From assembly GCF_014204415.1 (NCBI RefSeq), contig NZ_JACHLE010000002.1, positions 62,001 to 126,000 on the forward strand: a stretch of 64,000 bases of DNA. The letters are read 5' to 3'. The stretch is from Chryseobacterium defluvii (GTDB lineage: Bacteria; Bacteroidota; Bacteroidia; Flavobacteriales; Weeksellaceae). Below the pieces are notes generated by a model that had not been told where the DNA came from, ran no database searches, and worked only from the letters and a program-made list of their open reading frames with translations. The position numbers and the translations under genes were made by a program. Below are positions 28,314-38,214 of this stretch, in pieces. Numbering within the stretch: the first letter of the stretch is position 1; each line of letters opens with the position of its first letter.

Positions 28314-31031
28314 ATGAAAAAGCATATTCTTTCACTGGCGATATTATCACTTTTTTATACAAAGTCTGAGGCATGTGCATGGTCAGATCCGGATTATGAT
28401 TACTTCAATCTGTTTACCCAGACCATCATTAAGGACAAATCTTACCTGCCCTTTCTGCATAGTTATTCAACAAGATTCTATACTGAATTCAAACCTACCC
28501 AGATCCCCAGTGAGAATATTGAATCGTGGCGAAAATTCTTCAACAACCAGTTAACCTACAGTGAAACTGATTATCTGGTGAATAAAATGCCCATGAATGA
28601 CCTCAATGATCTGAAAAGGGGAAATCCTAACAATCCTTTATTGAAGAAACTGGGCACAGGCTTTTATCAAAGATACAGTGAAGGAATTGATTATCTCATT
28701 GAAGCCAAATATCTGGAGCCTTACATGAAGATCAATTATGTGGAAAACCCGGATTCCTTTTTTTATACTCCTGCAGAAAGCGATAAAAATGCCACTAATC
28801 TCGATTATAACAAAACGGTTGCTGCTTTAACTTCTTTATATAATGCGGCCAAAAATCCGGAGATCAGGCAGAGGTATGGTTTTCAGCTGGTACGTTTTAA
28901 TCATTACACCAGAAATTTTGATAAGGCGCTGGAGGCTTTTAAAACCTATGTAGAACCTGTTAAATTAAAAGGAGCTCCTTATTTTATGGCACTTGACCAG
29001 CTTGCCGGAGCCCAAAGAGGATTACAGATGAACAGCGATGCCAATTGGAACTTTTTCCAGGTTTTTATGAACAGTAAAAGCCGTAAAGAGTCTGCATTTG
29101 TCTCTATGAAGCTTTCAGATACGGCTTCATTTAATAATATTTTAAAGAGAGCCGGAACCAGTGAGGAAAAAAATATGGCTTACTTTCTTTTAGGATATGA
29201 AGACTTTGCCAATCCTATCCCTCTTATGGAAAAAATGTATGACATCAATCCGGATTCGGAGATCCTGAAAGTAATGGCAGCGAGAAGCATCAACGAACTG
29301 GAAAGAAGCTATCTGCCTACTTATTATTATACTTCGGATAAAACAGATAACCTTTCTATCCAAAAAGATGTTCCCGGCAATGATAAAACTAGTACTCCGG
29401 AAGTAAAAGAAAATAAGAAAGAACTTTCTTTCTGGGATAAGATCGTAAGATTTTTTAAGAATCTTTTCGGAGGGTCAAAATCCGATAAAACCGGCGATGG
29501 AAATAAAACAGATCAGAGTGATGATGAATTATTGGAAAACCCTGACAGGATCCCTTTCTTTACGGAAAACACCAATTATTATTGGCCGGAAGACAAACCT
29601 AAGGATTTCCTGAATGAGCTGGAAAAATTTACAGAAAAAACAAAGGAAAAATCAAAAGATGAATTCTGGCAGATATCGGATGCCTATCTTAAGTTCCTGA
29701 AAAAAGATTACAAAGCAAGCACTGAGATCCTGAATGATATTAAAACAGGCAATCCTGAATATCTTGAAGAGATCAAAAGAATGAAAGTTCTTAATGATAT
29801 TGTTTCCCAGCCGAAGATCACCGCAGAATATGAGGATCATCTGATGAAAAACTATGCTGAATATTTTATAGAAAAAGAAATAAAACAGGACAGCACCCAT
29901 ACTGATGAATATAATTACTATGGGCCTGTTCCTTCTACAGCTTCTTTCCTGAAGGATGTTCTGGCCAACCGTTATTTCCTTCAGGGTGAAGATGGAAAAT
30001 CATTCCTGATGAGCAATAGGCTTTCTGACCTTCAATACAATCCTAATTCAAGCCTGGTGAAAAGTGTTGAAGAATTTTACAGAAAACCGGACAAAACACA
30101 GTTCGAACAGCAGATCATTGCCAAAAACATGGATGATGTGGGAAATATTGATGCCTTCTTCGGTGTGATTTACGGAGACCGGGCGATGAGAACCGGAGAT
30201 TTTGAGAAAGCAAAATCTTATTATCAAAAAGCACAGGGTTTTATAGGAATCCCGAGGCTTAATTACGACTGGGTTTCCAGCACACAGCCAAAAGTACCGC
30301 ATCAGTATACAGCCGGAGAATATAACGGTTTCAGAAATATTTCCAGTCTTATATTCGGGCATAATGTATGGGAAAGCTTTGAAAGTTCTGATGATATCAG
30401 TATGGCTGCCGAAGATTATTCCCAATTCCCATTCATTAAAAGCAGCATGAACAAACTGGAAATTGCGGATGCGCTTATCCAGCTTAAAAAACTTGCCGGC
30501 GGCAAGGATGAAAAAGCGGCGAAAGCCAATCAGTTAATCGGCAACCTGCTTTATAATACGTCCATCCTGGGGTATTACAGGCATTTGTATGTAATGGACG
30601 TAGACAACAGCAATGGTGGGAAGTATGATTTCTGGGCAACTGATAAAAAAACGCCTTATCAGTACTATTATAAGAACTTCCTTAGTACCTCTTATATTGA
30701 ACCTGATAATTTTGATCTTGCCATCGGCTACTATAAAAAAGCATTGGATCTTTCAACCGATAAAGAAGATAAAGCAAGGATACTTTTCCAGATGGCTAGT
30801 GCGGAACAGGGCAAATATTATCAGTATGAAGCCAAGAATACGGCGAATGTGGATTATTCGGATCCTAAATGGTCTGAAAAAACCGATGCGCATGAAAAGC
30901 AATTGCATGAGATCAAAAATCAAAAGTTCAGAACCTACTTTGCCCTGCTGAAAACACAGTATGCAGATACTGAAACCTCCAGGAGCTTAATGGGAAGCTG
31001 TTCTTATTTTAATTACTTCATGAAAAAGTAG
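28314..31031 (+). CDS. Large exported protein with tetratricopeptide-like repeats, unknown function
   Basis: A 905-residue protein with a signal peptide followed by ACAWSDPDYDYFNLF, where Cys21 could be lipid-modified although the lipobox is not perfect. The body is rich in paired helices (YNAAKNPEIRQRYGFQLVRFNHYTRNFDKALEAF; GDRAMRTGDFEKAKSYYQKAQGF; LAIGYYKKALDLSTDKEDKARILFQMASAEQGKYY) typical of TPR or Sel1-type solenoids. A charged, low-complexity stretch near 370-410 is a linker. The family looks widespread in Bacteroidetes but has no function I know. It follows the DUF3142-like gene by 121 bases and probably belongs to the same operon. Confidence 0.65.
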   Translation: MKKHILSLAILSLFYTKSEACAWSDPDYDYFNLFTQTIIKDKSYLPFLHSYSTRFYTEFKPTQIPSENIESWRKFFNNQLTYSETDYLVNKMPMNDLNDLKRGNPNNPLLKKLGTGFYQRYSEGIDYLIEAKYLEPYMKINYVENPDSFFYTPAESDKNATNLDYNKTVAALTSLYNAAKNPEIRQRYGFQLVRFNHYTRNFDKALEAFKTYVEPVKLKGAPYFMALDQLAGAQRGLQMNSDANWNFFQVFMNSKSRKESAFVSMKLSDTASFNNILKRAGTSEEKNMAYFLLGYEDFANPIPLMEKMYDINPDSEILKVMAARSINELERSYLPTYYYTSDKTDNLSIQKDVPGNDKTSTPEVKENKKELSFWDKIVRFFKNLFGGSKSDKTGDGNKTDQSDDELLENPDRIPFFTENTNYYWPEDKPKDFLNELEKFTEKTKEKSKDEFWQISDAYLKFLKKDYKASTEILNDIKTGNPEYLEEIKRMKVLNDIVSQPKITAEYEDHLMKNYAEYFIEKEIKQDSTHTDEYNYYGPVPSTASFLKDVLANRYFLQGEDGKSFLMSNRLSDLQYNPNSSLVKSVEEFYRKPDKTQFEQQIIAKNMDDVGNIDAFFGVIYGDRAMRTGDFEKAKSYYQKAQGFIGIPRLNYDWVSSTQPKVPHQYTAGEYNGFRNISSLIFGHNVWESFESSDDISMAAEDYSQFPFIKSSMNKLEIADALIQLKKLAGGKDEKAAKANQLIGNLLYNTSILGYYRHLYVMDVDNSNGGKYDFWATDKKTPYQYYYKNFLSTSYIEPDNFDLAIGYYKKALDLSTDKEDKARILFQMASAEQGKYYQYEAKNTANVDYSDPKWSEKTDAHEKQLHEIKNQKFRTYFALLKTQYADTETSRSLMGSCSYFNYFMKK

Positions 31032-31055
31032 GGCTGAAACCTGTATAAAAATGGA

Positions 31056-31082
31056 AAAAAGGAATCATTCTGATTCCTTTTT
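31056..31082. terminator. Bidirectional terminator between convergent genes
   Basis: AAAAAGGAATCA pairs perfectly with TGATTCCTTTTT around a 3-base loop. It overlaps the last codons of the minus-strand iron-permease-like gene. Confidence 0.85.
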
Positions 31083-31562
31083 CTGTTTTTTGCTTAGCCA
31101 TTCTTCGTGTTTTCTTTTGAAAAACTCATGCTTATAGTCCTGATTTCTTTGGGCTGCATCTATGGAATGAGACATATGGATATCTGAGTCTTCTTTAGCA
31201 AGATATGCCAGCTTTTCATAATAGGTATGCAGCTGGTCCAGCTCACTCTCTGTAAGGTCTTCAATATCTACGATCCTGTTGCTGGATTTTTCATGTGAAG
31301 CGATCAGCTCATTCAGTTTGATCTGGATAGCTTTTGAATCTTTATTCTGAGCTTTCTGGATGAGAAAAACCATCAGAAAGGTAATGATAGTGGTTCCGGT
31401 ATTGATGACCAACTGCCATGTTTCGGAATAATTGAATACCGGCCCCGAAGCAGCCCAGATCAATACAATAGCAGCTGCACCAATGAAAGCATGCGGGCTA
31501 CCGGTAAATTTTGTGGCCCAATCTGAAAATCTTTCAAAAATATTCTTTTTTGGTTTTGCCAT
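31065..31562 (-). CDS. Low-affinity iron permease family protein
   Basis: A 165-residue protein matching the Fet4-like (PF04120) family: N-terminal FERFSDWATKFTGSPHAFIGAAAIVLIWAASGPVF, a second helix TGTTIITFLMVFLIQKAQNKD, then the conserved cytoplasmic segment AIQIKLNELIASHE and a charged tail. It has two membrane helices. Real iron transport is not established for short bacterial members. Single-gene unit with terminators on both sides. Confidence 0.85.
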   Translation of the reverse strand: MAKPKKNIFERFSDWATKFTGSPHAFIGAAAIVLIWAASGPVFNYSETWQLVINTGTTIITFLMVFLIQKAQNKDSKAIQIKLNELIASHEKSSNRIVDIEDLTESELDQLHTYYEKLAYLAKEDSDIHMSHSIDAAQRNQDYKHEFFKRKHEEWLSKKQKKESE

Positions 31563-31588
31563 TTGATCAGTTTTGCAGATGATCCAGC

Positions 31589-31617
31589 AAAAACTCCGCC
31601 GAAATGGGCGAGTTTTT
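31589..31617 (-). terminator. Terminator of the tail-fibre-like gene
   Basis: On the minus strand AAAAACTCGCC pairs with GGCGGAGTTTTT with one bulged base, ending in a T run. Confidence 0.75.
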
Positions 31618-31625
31618 ATTATATT

Positions 31626-32861
31626 TTAGTTAGGATAATTTCCACTGACATTCTGCTCCGTAGTACTTGCCGTAACGTACCAGCTAAATCCATCGGAAAT
31701 ATACGTCCTGCTTCCTTTCTGTAAAGTATAAGAAGCTTCTCCCAAATATTCCCCTGTATCTGTAATATGATAAATATTAGCACCTCCGGCCGCACTAAGA
31801 TTAACAGGAGACATTGAGCTTGTGACAATAATGGTATACAGCCTTCCTTTTGCAGTATTAGGATTAGGCAATGTATAAGTAGGATTGGTAGTTACAAACC
31901 CGTCCCCCATTACGATTGTATTCTGACTGGCTCCAAAGCCGCTTGTAGGGAGCGTGGTATCCCCATCTATCGCTACCGCTAAAGAGGATGTCGTTAGTTG
32001 AGTGCCTGTAGTATTAGGATCTACCAAAGGGGTTAAGCTCAGCCTTCCTCTATGCCACATTCCGGCGGTAATATCAGTAGACTGGATAGAATATTTGGAT
32101 GTTTGCGTTCCGGCAGTCAGGGATCCTATAAAAATACCTGTAGTATTTGTTATACTCCCGGAATTTGTCAGGTTGCTTATATCTATACCTTTATAATTTG
32201 TAATGTTAGCACCTGCAGCATTTGAGTTTTTGACACTTAATCCTGTTGCCAGAACTGCAGTTCCTGTGTCATTAGAAAAGCCAATCATACTTCCTGTAAG
32301 TGTTCCAATATTTGCCGAGGACCTGCTTACAGCATTTATTGCGGATATTGTACCGTTACTCGTATTTATATTCTCGGAAACAACATTAAGAGCATTTGTA
32401 CTAGAATAACTATTCAAAGCTGGCGGACGCGAAACCGCATTTACCGTAAACACGTTATTATTTTTTGCACTTCCCGTATATGAAAAAATACCCTGAAACA
32501 AGCTCTGTGTATTATTTGCATTGGTACTTGCCGCCTGCAAAGTCTGGTCCGAAATAAAGCCGGTAACATCATAATTCTGGCTCCCGATGCTTGTTGCTGA
32601 TGTTGTAGGTGTGTTATTTAGTTTAAAATGTACCGGTACAAGAGGTGAAGCATCTGCTATTCCTACATTTCCATTGTCTAATACTGTAAATGTTTCCACA
32701 TCTGATGTGTTATTAATTTCCAGAGACTTGGTTTCCGGGGCTTTGGTAATAATGTCAAGTGTTGCTGAAGGGGTATAAGTGTTAATCCCAACCTGACCTA
32801 ATATAGCAATTGGTAGCGAAGTAAATACATACGTACTTAATTGTAATAAATTTTTTTTCAT
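31626..32861 (-). CDS. Exported surface protein with GINT-type N-terminus and low-complexity repeats
   Basis: A 411-residue protein with a signal peptide (to about ILGQ at 23). It continues GQVGINTYTPSATLDI, the start typical of flavobacterial surface proteins that resemble phage tail fibres. Residues about 60-300 are Ser/Thr/Asn/Gly-rich with repeating hydrophobic spacing (GISAINAVSRSS-like; NYKGIDISNLTNSGSITNTTGIFIG), as expected of a trimeric beta-helix. The C-terminus holds a conserved-looking domain (GRLYTIIVTSSMSPVNLSAAGG). No T9SS-type C-terminal domain is obvious. Likely adhesin or surface decoration. Confidence 0.65.
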   Translation of the reverse strand: MKKNLLQLSTYVFTSLPIAILGQVGINTYTPSATLDIITKAPETKSLEINNTSDVETFTVLDNGNVGIADASPLVPVHFKLNNTPTTSATSIGSQNYDVTGFISDQTLQAASTNANNTQSLFQGIFSYTGSAKNNNVFTVNAVSRPPALNSYSSTNALNVVSENINTSNGTISAINAVSRSSANIGTLTGSMIGFSNDTGTAVLATGLSVKNSNAAGANITNYKGIDISNLTNSGSITNTTGIFIGSLTAGTQTSKYSIQSTDITAGMWHRGRLSLTPLVDPNTTGTQLTTSSLAVAIDGDTTLPTSGFGASQNTIVMGDGFVTTNPTYTLPNPNTAKGRLYTIIVTSSMSPVNLSAAGGANIYHITDTGEYLGEASYTLQKGSRTYISDGFSWYVTASTTEQNVSGNYPN

Positions 32862-33342
32862 CTAATACTTATTTTGTTATTTAATTATTTATGTTTTTTG
32901 GGGAATTCTTGCATCAAGAGATATAATAATAATTTTGATTTTTAACAAGCACAGAAGGGAATACAGGCATTGTCAATAATTATTATTTCACTTAATCGAA
33001 GAATTATTCCGCGAAAGTAAATTTAAAATTTTATGTATCCAAATTTTATTTATTCTTTTTATTCAATCAACAAACATCAAGCAAAATGATTAAATTTATA
33101 ATAAAAAAAATACACAAACGCATATATAAAAATAACATACAAATAGTGAAAACTAATAAAAAATAATCAAATATGTGAGATATATACATAAGAAAAAAAA
33201 TCCTCGAGAAACGAGTAATTTTTAGACTTAAATATCAGATAGAGCGCTTTTATTTTTGCTTTTTTATCTATTTTTCCAATAGCTACTTGGGCTATTCAAG
33301 GCATTTCCCGCCAATTTCCATCTCTAAAGAATGTATTTATAA
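32862..33342. other. Gene-free AT-rich stretch
   Basis: About 480 bases without a supportable reading frame. It should hold the promoter of the minus-strand surface protein, but I find no perfect TAnnTTTG. It ends at the regulator remnant. Confidence 0.5.
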
Positions 33343-33534
33343 ATCTGTATTCTTTTCAAAATCATTTTCGATGATCCGCTACAGAAATTTCAGGGAGTTA
33401 TGATCTCTGAAAAGTTGCATTGTGGAATATTATTCTATAAGATTTACATCATCCAGGATTTAGCTACTCAATACAACAGCAACAGTACGTATGTATCACG
33501 TACTGTTAATATCATGCTAAAAAATAAACTATAA
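33343..33534 (+). pseudogene. Remnant of an AraC-type helix-turn-helix regulator
   Basis: An open segment of 63 codons with stops on both sides and no proper start. It contains SEKLHCGILFYK and QDLATQYNSNSTYVSRTVN. This closely follows the layout of the first helix-turn-helix in flavobacterial AraC-type regulators that carry TPRs (LAxxFNTNTTYLSKxIN). A frame shift right after it could continue as KHLSINTGLSR, then decays. The N-terminal TPR part and second helix-turn-helix are missing. Identification rests on motif memory only. Confidence 0.5.
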
Positions 33535-33719
33535 AGCATTTGTCAATAAATACAGGATTGAGTAGATAAAAAAGCAATTAAGCAGCATTAAATTATGATA
33601 AGGATAACTATTTAGATCAGCCAATCTTCTATGAGCCATTTAAACATGTCTTAAATATAACTCTTTCCAAATATATAGACCTTCATGGGCTTAAAGTCAG
33701 ATAATAGTCCGCAGGTATC

Positions 33720-34544
33720 TTAATATCTTATCGCCTTATCCAGTTCTATGGGATTATTATTTTTCTTAATATTCTTTTGCATCATATCAGATAATTCCTT
33801 GAGCTGTTCCGGACGTTTTACTTCAATCCCCATTACCATAAAGCGGGCTGAAGGATCCGTATTTTTTTCAAAATGCTCTTTGAAGTCGTGAAGCGGATCA
33901 TTATAATTATCCAGCATCATTTTCCTGAGCCTGGCTTCAGGGATCTTTACAGGTTTCTGCCCTGCAAAATTTTCAAGAATTTCTCTGGTTTCATAGGTTT
34001 TAGCCAGTTTATAGCTCTTCACTAAAGAGAATTTAAAGTTATCTTTATCGTCGCTTATTTCAAAGATAAGACCCGGCAATCCCCTGAATTTATATGGTCC
34101 TTCATTGAGGTTGATATCTTTTGTAAACCATGCTGTCCAATTCCTGCCACCAAATTTCGTTGTGGCTTTCTGCAAAGTATAACCGCCAAGACTTTTGGTC
34201 TCATTAGAAAGCTTCCAGTTTAATTGATCTTCCGTATCTACAATAAACAGATTCTGTATCAAAATATAATTGGAATTGGTGTTGGAATTTTTCTTCCGGA
34301 TCATTGCCGGAGTGTCATCCCACATAGCACTGTTCTCTCCTCTTGTTTTGTTGATGGAATCTGTTTTTACAAACTCATAGTTATAAAATTTCACATCTTC
34401 CGGGTTAATATCCAGTACCATATTGGCTTTTCTGTACTCTGTGGATGTGGAATCTGTTTTGAAATGATATTCATAAATAAAACGATGGGTCTGACCTGTA
34501 ACGGATAAACTGATCATCAACATGAATAATAGTATTTTTTTCAT
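33720..34544 (-). CDS. GLPGLI family protein
   Basis: A 274-residue exported protein carrying the name-giving motif in GPYKFRGLPGLIFEI, with the conserved upstream segment WTAWFTKDI. I placed the start at 34544 (MKKILLFMLMISLSVTGQ, a clean signal peptide); the longer frame to 34592 adds 16 residues and overlaps the -7 box. The function of the family is unknown, though it is abundant in Flavobacteriia and often near TonB receptors. Last gene of the insert before rpsJ. Confidence 0.85.
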   Translation of the reverse strand: MKKILLFMLMISLSVTGQTHRFIYEYHFKTDSTSTEYRKANMVLDINPEDVKFYNYEFVKTDSINKTRGENSAMWDDTPAMIRKKNSNTNSNYILIQNLFIVDTEDQLNWKLSNETKSLGGYTLQKATTKFGGRNWTAWFTKDINLNEGPYKFRGLPGLIFEISDDKDNFKFSLVKSYKLAKTYETREILENFAGQKPVKIPEARLRKMMLDNYNDPLHDFKEHFEKNTDPSARFMVMGIEVKRPEQLKELSDMMQKNIKKNNNPIELDKAIRY

Positions 34545-34557
34545 AACAATTTTTTTA

Positions 34558-34565
34558 CAAATATA
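34558..34565 (-). promoter_or_regulatory. -7 element for the GLPGLI gene
   Basis: The minus strand reads TATATTTG, 13 bases before the chosen ATG. No -33 match at the ideal distance. It supports the shorter start. Confidence 0.5.
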
Positions 34566-34639
34566 TAAAATAAATAGAACCTTGTAATACATAATAGTAT
34601 TAAATTAAAAACACACTAAAGATTTTTTTCTATAAATAA

Positions 34640-34670
34640 AAAATCCGTCCCAAAAAAAGGAACGGATTTT
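34640..34670 (-). terminator. Terminator of the str operon, after rpsJ
   Basis: On the minus strand AAAATCCGT pairs with ACGGATTTT, extended by TCC/GGG, with a T run. It makes rpsJ the end of a transcription unit. Confidence 0.85.
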
Positions 34671-34698
34671 ATTATAATCATTGCAAAGTATGCAATTA

Positions 34699-35004
34699 TC
34701 ACACTTTAATTTCTACGTCTACACCTGAAGGAAGTTCTAACTTCATCAGAGCATCCACAGTTTTGGAAGAAGAAGAGTAGATATCCATCAATCTCTTGTG
34801 AGCAGAAAGTTGGAACTGTTCTCTGGCCTTCTTGTTTACGTGCGGAGATCTCAACACAGTGAAGATTCTCTTATTGGTTGGCAATGGAATTGGCCCGTTT
34901 ACAACAGCGCCGGTAGCCTTTACCGTTTTTACGATTTTCTCAGCAGACTTGTCTACTAAATTGTAATCGTAAGATTTTAGTTTTATTCTGATTCTTTGTG
35001 ACAT
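34699..35004 (-). CDS. rpsJ: 30S ribosomal protein S10
   Basis: A 101-residue S10 ([47 protein letters not shown]), also NusE in antitermination. It sits 18 bases after fusA, then a terminator. Normally the next gene is rplC, which here lies 8.1 kb downstream behind unrelated genes. Confidence 0.98.
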   Translation of the reverse strand: MSQRIRIKLKSYDYNLVDKSAEKIVKTVKATGAVVNGPIPLPTNKRIFTVLRSPHVNKKAREQFQLSAHKRLMDIYSSSSKTVDALMKLELPSGVDVEIKV

Positions 35005-35022
35005 TTTAATCTAATTTAAATA

Positions 35023-37140
35023 TTAACCTTTAGCCTTAGCGATTACTTCTTCAGCAACGTTTGACGGAGCAGCTTCATATTTCTCAAACTCCATAGAAGA
35101 TGTAGCTCTACCAGAAGATAATGTTCTCAATGAAGTTACATATCCAAACATTTCAGAAAGCGGAACGAAAGCCTTGATAACTTTTGCATTATTTCTGTCA
35201 TCCATACCGTTTACAGTACCTCTTCTTCTGTTAAGGTCACCTACGATATCCCCCATATATTCTTCCGGAGTTACAACTTCCAGTTTCATAATAGGTTCCA
35301 TGATCACAGCTTTTGCAGCTCTACCAGCTTCCTTGAATCCCATTTTAGCAGCTAATTCGAAAGATAACTGGTCCGAGTCAACCTGGTGGTAAGATCCGTC
35401 TTTCAATGTAATCTTCATAGCTTCAACTTCAAATCCGGCTAAAGGACCATTCTTCATAGATTCTTTGAAACCTTTTTCTACAGAAGGGATAAATTCTTTA
35501 GGAATGTTACCTCCTTTGATTTCATTAATGAATTCAAGACCGGTTTTACCTTCGTCAGCAGGACCAATTGTGAATACGATATCTGCGAACTTACCTCTAC
35601 CTCCGGATTGCTTTTTGTAAACTTCTCTGTGGTTGGCAGTTTGTGTAAGAGCTTCTTTGTATTCTACCTGAGGCTGCCCCTGATTAACTTCTACTTTAAA
35701 CTCTCTTCTCATACGGTCAACAATAATGTCAAGGTGAAGCTCACCCATCCCTGAGATAATAGTTTGTCCTGAAGCTTCGTCAGTTTTAACCTGGAAAGTA
35801 GGATCTTCTTCAGCTAATTTGGCTAAAGCGTTACCCATTTTATCCTGGTCTGCCTTAGTTTTAGGCTCAACAGCGATACCAATTACCGGATCAGGGAAAA
35901 TCATCGATTCAAGAACGATAGGGTTTTTCTCATCGGATAAGGTATCTCCTGTTTTAATATCTTTAAATCCTACAGCTGCACCAATATCTCCTGCTTCAAT
36001 AAATTCTACAGGATTTTGCTTGTTAGCGTGCATCTGATAGATTCTGGAAATTCTTTCTTTGTTTCCTGATCTTGTGTTAAGAACATAAGAACCTGCATCC
36101 AGTCTTCCTGAATAAGCTCTGAAGAATGCCAATCTACCTACGAACGGGTCAGTAGCAATCTTAAATGCTAATGCAGAGAAAGGCTCTTTTACATCCGGCT
36201 TTCTTTCAATTTCAGCATCTGTATCAGGATTAGTTCCTGTAATATTATCCTTATCTAATGGAGAAGGAAGATATTTACAAACTGCATCTAACATGAACTG
36301 AACTCCTTTGTTCTTGAATGAAGAACCACAAGTCATTGGAATAATAGAAAGATCGATAGTAGCTTTTCTAAGAGCTTCATTGATCTCTTCTTCAGAAATT
36401 GAATCCGGATCTTCGAAGAATTTCTCCATCAAAGTTTCATCATAATCAGCTACAGCTTCTACTAATTTCTCTCTGTATTCTAAAACTTCATCTTTCATGT
36501 CCTCAGGAATCGGCACTACCTCGAAAGTAGCTCCCTGTCCTGCATCGTCCCAGATGATAGCTCTGTTCTTAATTAGGTCTACAACCCCTTTGAAATCTTC
36601 TTCAGCACCGATTGGTAAAACGATTGGAACTGCATTGGAACCTAACATTTCTTTAACTTGTTTTACAACGTTAAGGAAGTCAGCACCCTGTCTGTCCATT
36701 TTGTTTACGAATCCCATTCTCGCCACTTTGTAGTTGTCAGCAAGTCTCCAGTTTGTTTCAGACTGAGGCTCTACTCCATCTACTGCAGAGAATAAGAATA
36801 CCAATCCGTCTAATACTCTCAAAGATCTGTTTACTTCTACTGTGAAGTCAACGTGTCCCGGTGTATCGATAATGTTGAAGTGGTAAGGTTTTGTTTCAGG
36901 TAAAGATTTCCCTTGATCTGTTGGAAAGTTCCAGCTACAAGTAGTTGCAGCAGAAGTAATGGTGATCCCTCTTTCTGCTTCCTGCTCCATCCAGTCCATT
37001 GTTGCAGCACCTTCGTGAACTTCACCAATCTTGTGGGTTTTACCTGTATAGAATAAAATTCTTTCTGTAGTGGTAGTTTTCCCTGCATCAATGTGAGCAG
37101 CAATACCAATGTTTCTTGTAAATTTAAGATCTCTACTCAT
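35023..37140 (-). CDS. fusA: Elongation factor G
   Basis: A 705-residue translocase. The GTPase domain shows [15 protein letters not shown] (P-loop), the switch-[11 protein letters not shown] and NKMDRQGAD. Domains II to V follow, with the C-terminal [12 protein letters not shown] and [18 protein letters not shown] segments. It lies between rpsG (6 bases upstream) and rpsJ. Confidence 0.98.
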   Translation of the reverse strand: MSRDLKFTRNIGIAAHIDAGKTTTTERILFYTGKTHKIGEVHEGAATMDWMEQEAERGITITSAATTCSWNFPTDQGKSLPETKPYHFNIIDTPGHVDFTVEVNRSLRVLDGLVFLFSAVDGVEPQSETNWRLADNYKVARMGFVNKMDRQGADFLNVVKQVKEMLGSNAVPIVLPIGAEEDFKGVVDLIKNRAIIWDDAGQGATFEVVPIPEDMKDEVLEYREKLVEAVADYDETLMEKFFEDPDSISEEEINEALRKATIDLSIIPMTCGSSFKNKGVQFMLDAVCKYLPSPLDKDNITGTNPDTDAEIERKPDVKEPFSALAFKIATDPFVGRLAFFRAYSGRLDAGSYVLNTRSGNKERISRIYQMHANKQNPVEFIEAGDIGAAVGFKDIKTGDTLSDEKNPIVLESMIFPDPVIGIAVEPKTKADQDKMGNALAKLAEEDPTFQVKTDEASGQTIISGMGELHLDIIVDRMRREFKVEVNQGQPQVEYKEALTQTANHREVYKKQSGGRGKFADIVFTIGPADEGKTGLEFINEIKGGNIPKEFIPSVEKGFKESMKNGPLAGFEVEAMKITLKDGSYHQVDSDQLSFELAAKMGFKEAGRAAKAVIMEPIMKLEVVTPEEYMGDIVGDLNRRRGTVNGMDDRNNAKVIKAFVPLSEMFGYVTSLRTLSSGRATSSMEFEKYEAAPSNVAEEVIAKAKG

Positions 37141-37146
37141 TTCAAA

Positions 37147-37623
37147 CTAGAATTTAAAGTGTGAGAAAGCCTTGTTAGCTTCCGCCATTTTGTGAGTATC
37201 ACTCTTTTTCTTGTACGCTGCACCTTCTTCTCTGGAAGCTGCAACAACTTCATTAGCTAATTTTAAAGCCATAGACTTATCATTTCTAGCTTTTGAATAT
37301 TTAATTAACCATTTCATTGCCATAGAAATTTTTCTATCAGCTCTGATCGGCATAGGGATCTGGAAGTTAGCTCCACCTACTCTTCTGGAACGTACTTCTA
37401 CGTGAGGCATTACATTAGTAAGTGCATCTTTCCAGATTTCAAGGGCTGTCTTCTCGTTATCTCCTTTTTTAGTTTCTACGATATCTAATGCATCATAGAA
37501 AATTTTGAATGCGATTGACTTTTTACCATCAAGCATTAGGTTATTTACGAATCTTGTTACCAACTGATCATTAAATTTTGGATCTGGTAACAACGGTCTT
37601 TTTTTCGCTTTTGTCTTTCTCAT
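37147..37623 (-). CDS. rpsG: 30S ribosomal protein S7
   Basis: A 158-residue S7 ([19 protein letters not shown]; signature [17 protein letters not shown]), nucleator of the 30S head. It follows rpsL by 23 bases. Confidence 0.98.
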   Translation of the reverse strand: MRKTKAKKRPLLPDPKFNDQLVTRFVNNLMLDGKKSIAFKIFYDALDIVETKKGDNEKTALEIWKDALTNVMPHVEVRSRRVGGANFQIPMPIRADRKISMAMKWLIKYSKARNDKSMALKLANEVVAASREEGAAYKKKSDTHKMAEANKAFSHFKF

Positions 37624-37646
37624 TGTTTCTGTACCTTATTTAATGA

Positions 37647-38060
37647 TTATTTTTTCTTTCCTTTTGCTGGTGCTGCAGCCGCCTGGCCTGGTTTAGGTCT
37701 CTTAGCTCCATACTTCGATCTTCTCTGTGTTCTTCCATTTACACCTGCAGTGTCTAATGCACCTCTTACGATGTGGTAACGTACTCCCGGTAGGTCTTTC
37801 ACCCTTCCGCCTCTTACCAATACTATCGAGTGCTCTTGAAGATTATGTCCTTCGCCCGGGATGTAGGCGTTGACTTCTTTTCCGTTAGAAAGTCTTACCC
37901 TTGCTACTTTTCTAAGTGCAGAGTTAGGTTTCTTAGGAGTGGTAGTATATACTCTCGTACATACACCTCGTCTTTGTGGACAAGAATCAAGGGCAGCCGA
38001 TTTGCTCTTCTTGGCAAGCGTGGCTCTTCCTTTTCTTACTAATTGTTGAATAGTAGGCAT
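37647..38060 (-). CDS. rpsL: 30S ribosomal protein S12
   Basis: A 137-residue S12 with [17 protein letters not shown] and [17 protein letters not shown]. The two lysines linked to streptomycin response (TPKKPNS and RVKDLPG) are the wild-type residues. First gene of the str operon with its own promoter. Confidence 0.98.
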   Translation of the reverse strand: MPTIQQLVRKGRATLAKKSKSAALDSCPQRRGVCTRVYTTTPKKPNSALRKVARVRLSNGKEVNAYIPGEGHNLQEHSIVLVRGGRVKDLPGVRYHIVRGALDTAGVNGRTQRRSKYGAKRPKPGQAAAAPAKGKKK

Positions 38061-38084
38061 TTAATTGCTTTTTATTTTAGGGTG

Positions 38085-38115
38085 CAAAAATAGTAATAAT
38101 TTTTTAATTGACAAG
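38085..38115 (-). promoter_or_regulatory. Promoter of the str operon
   Basis: The minus strand reads CTTG, 19 bases, TATTTTTG: one mismatch to TTTG and a perfect -7. Confidence 0.75.
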
Positions 38116-38174
38116 CAGTTATCTATAAATTATACTTTTTGTTAAATTTTATTTAATGCGCTGAAAATGAGCAA

Positions 38175-38194
38175 AAAGACAAATAATCGTCTTT
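38175..38194 (-). terminator. Terminator of the GT-C-like membrane protein gene
   Basis: On the minus strand AAAGAC pairs with GTCTTT over an 8-base loop, followed by TT. Weak stem. Confidence 0.5.
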
Positions 38195-38214
38195 GATAGC
38201 CATTTATCTGGTAT

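Noticed and set aside
33481..33507. Perfect 10-bp inverted repeat (AACAGTACGT, 7-base loop, ACGTACTGTT) that looks like an operator or attachment core.
   Set aside because: It lies inside the helix-turn-helix codons of the regulator remnant and is explained by that reading frame; no promoter or flanking element supports a site.
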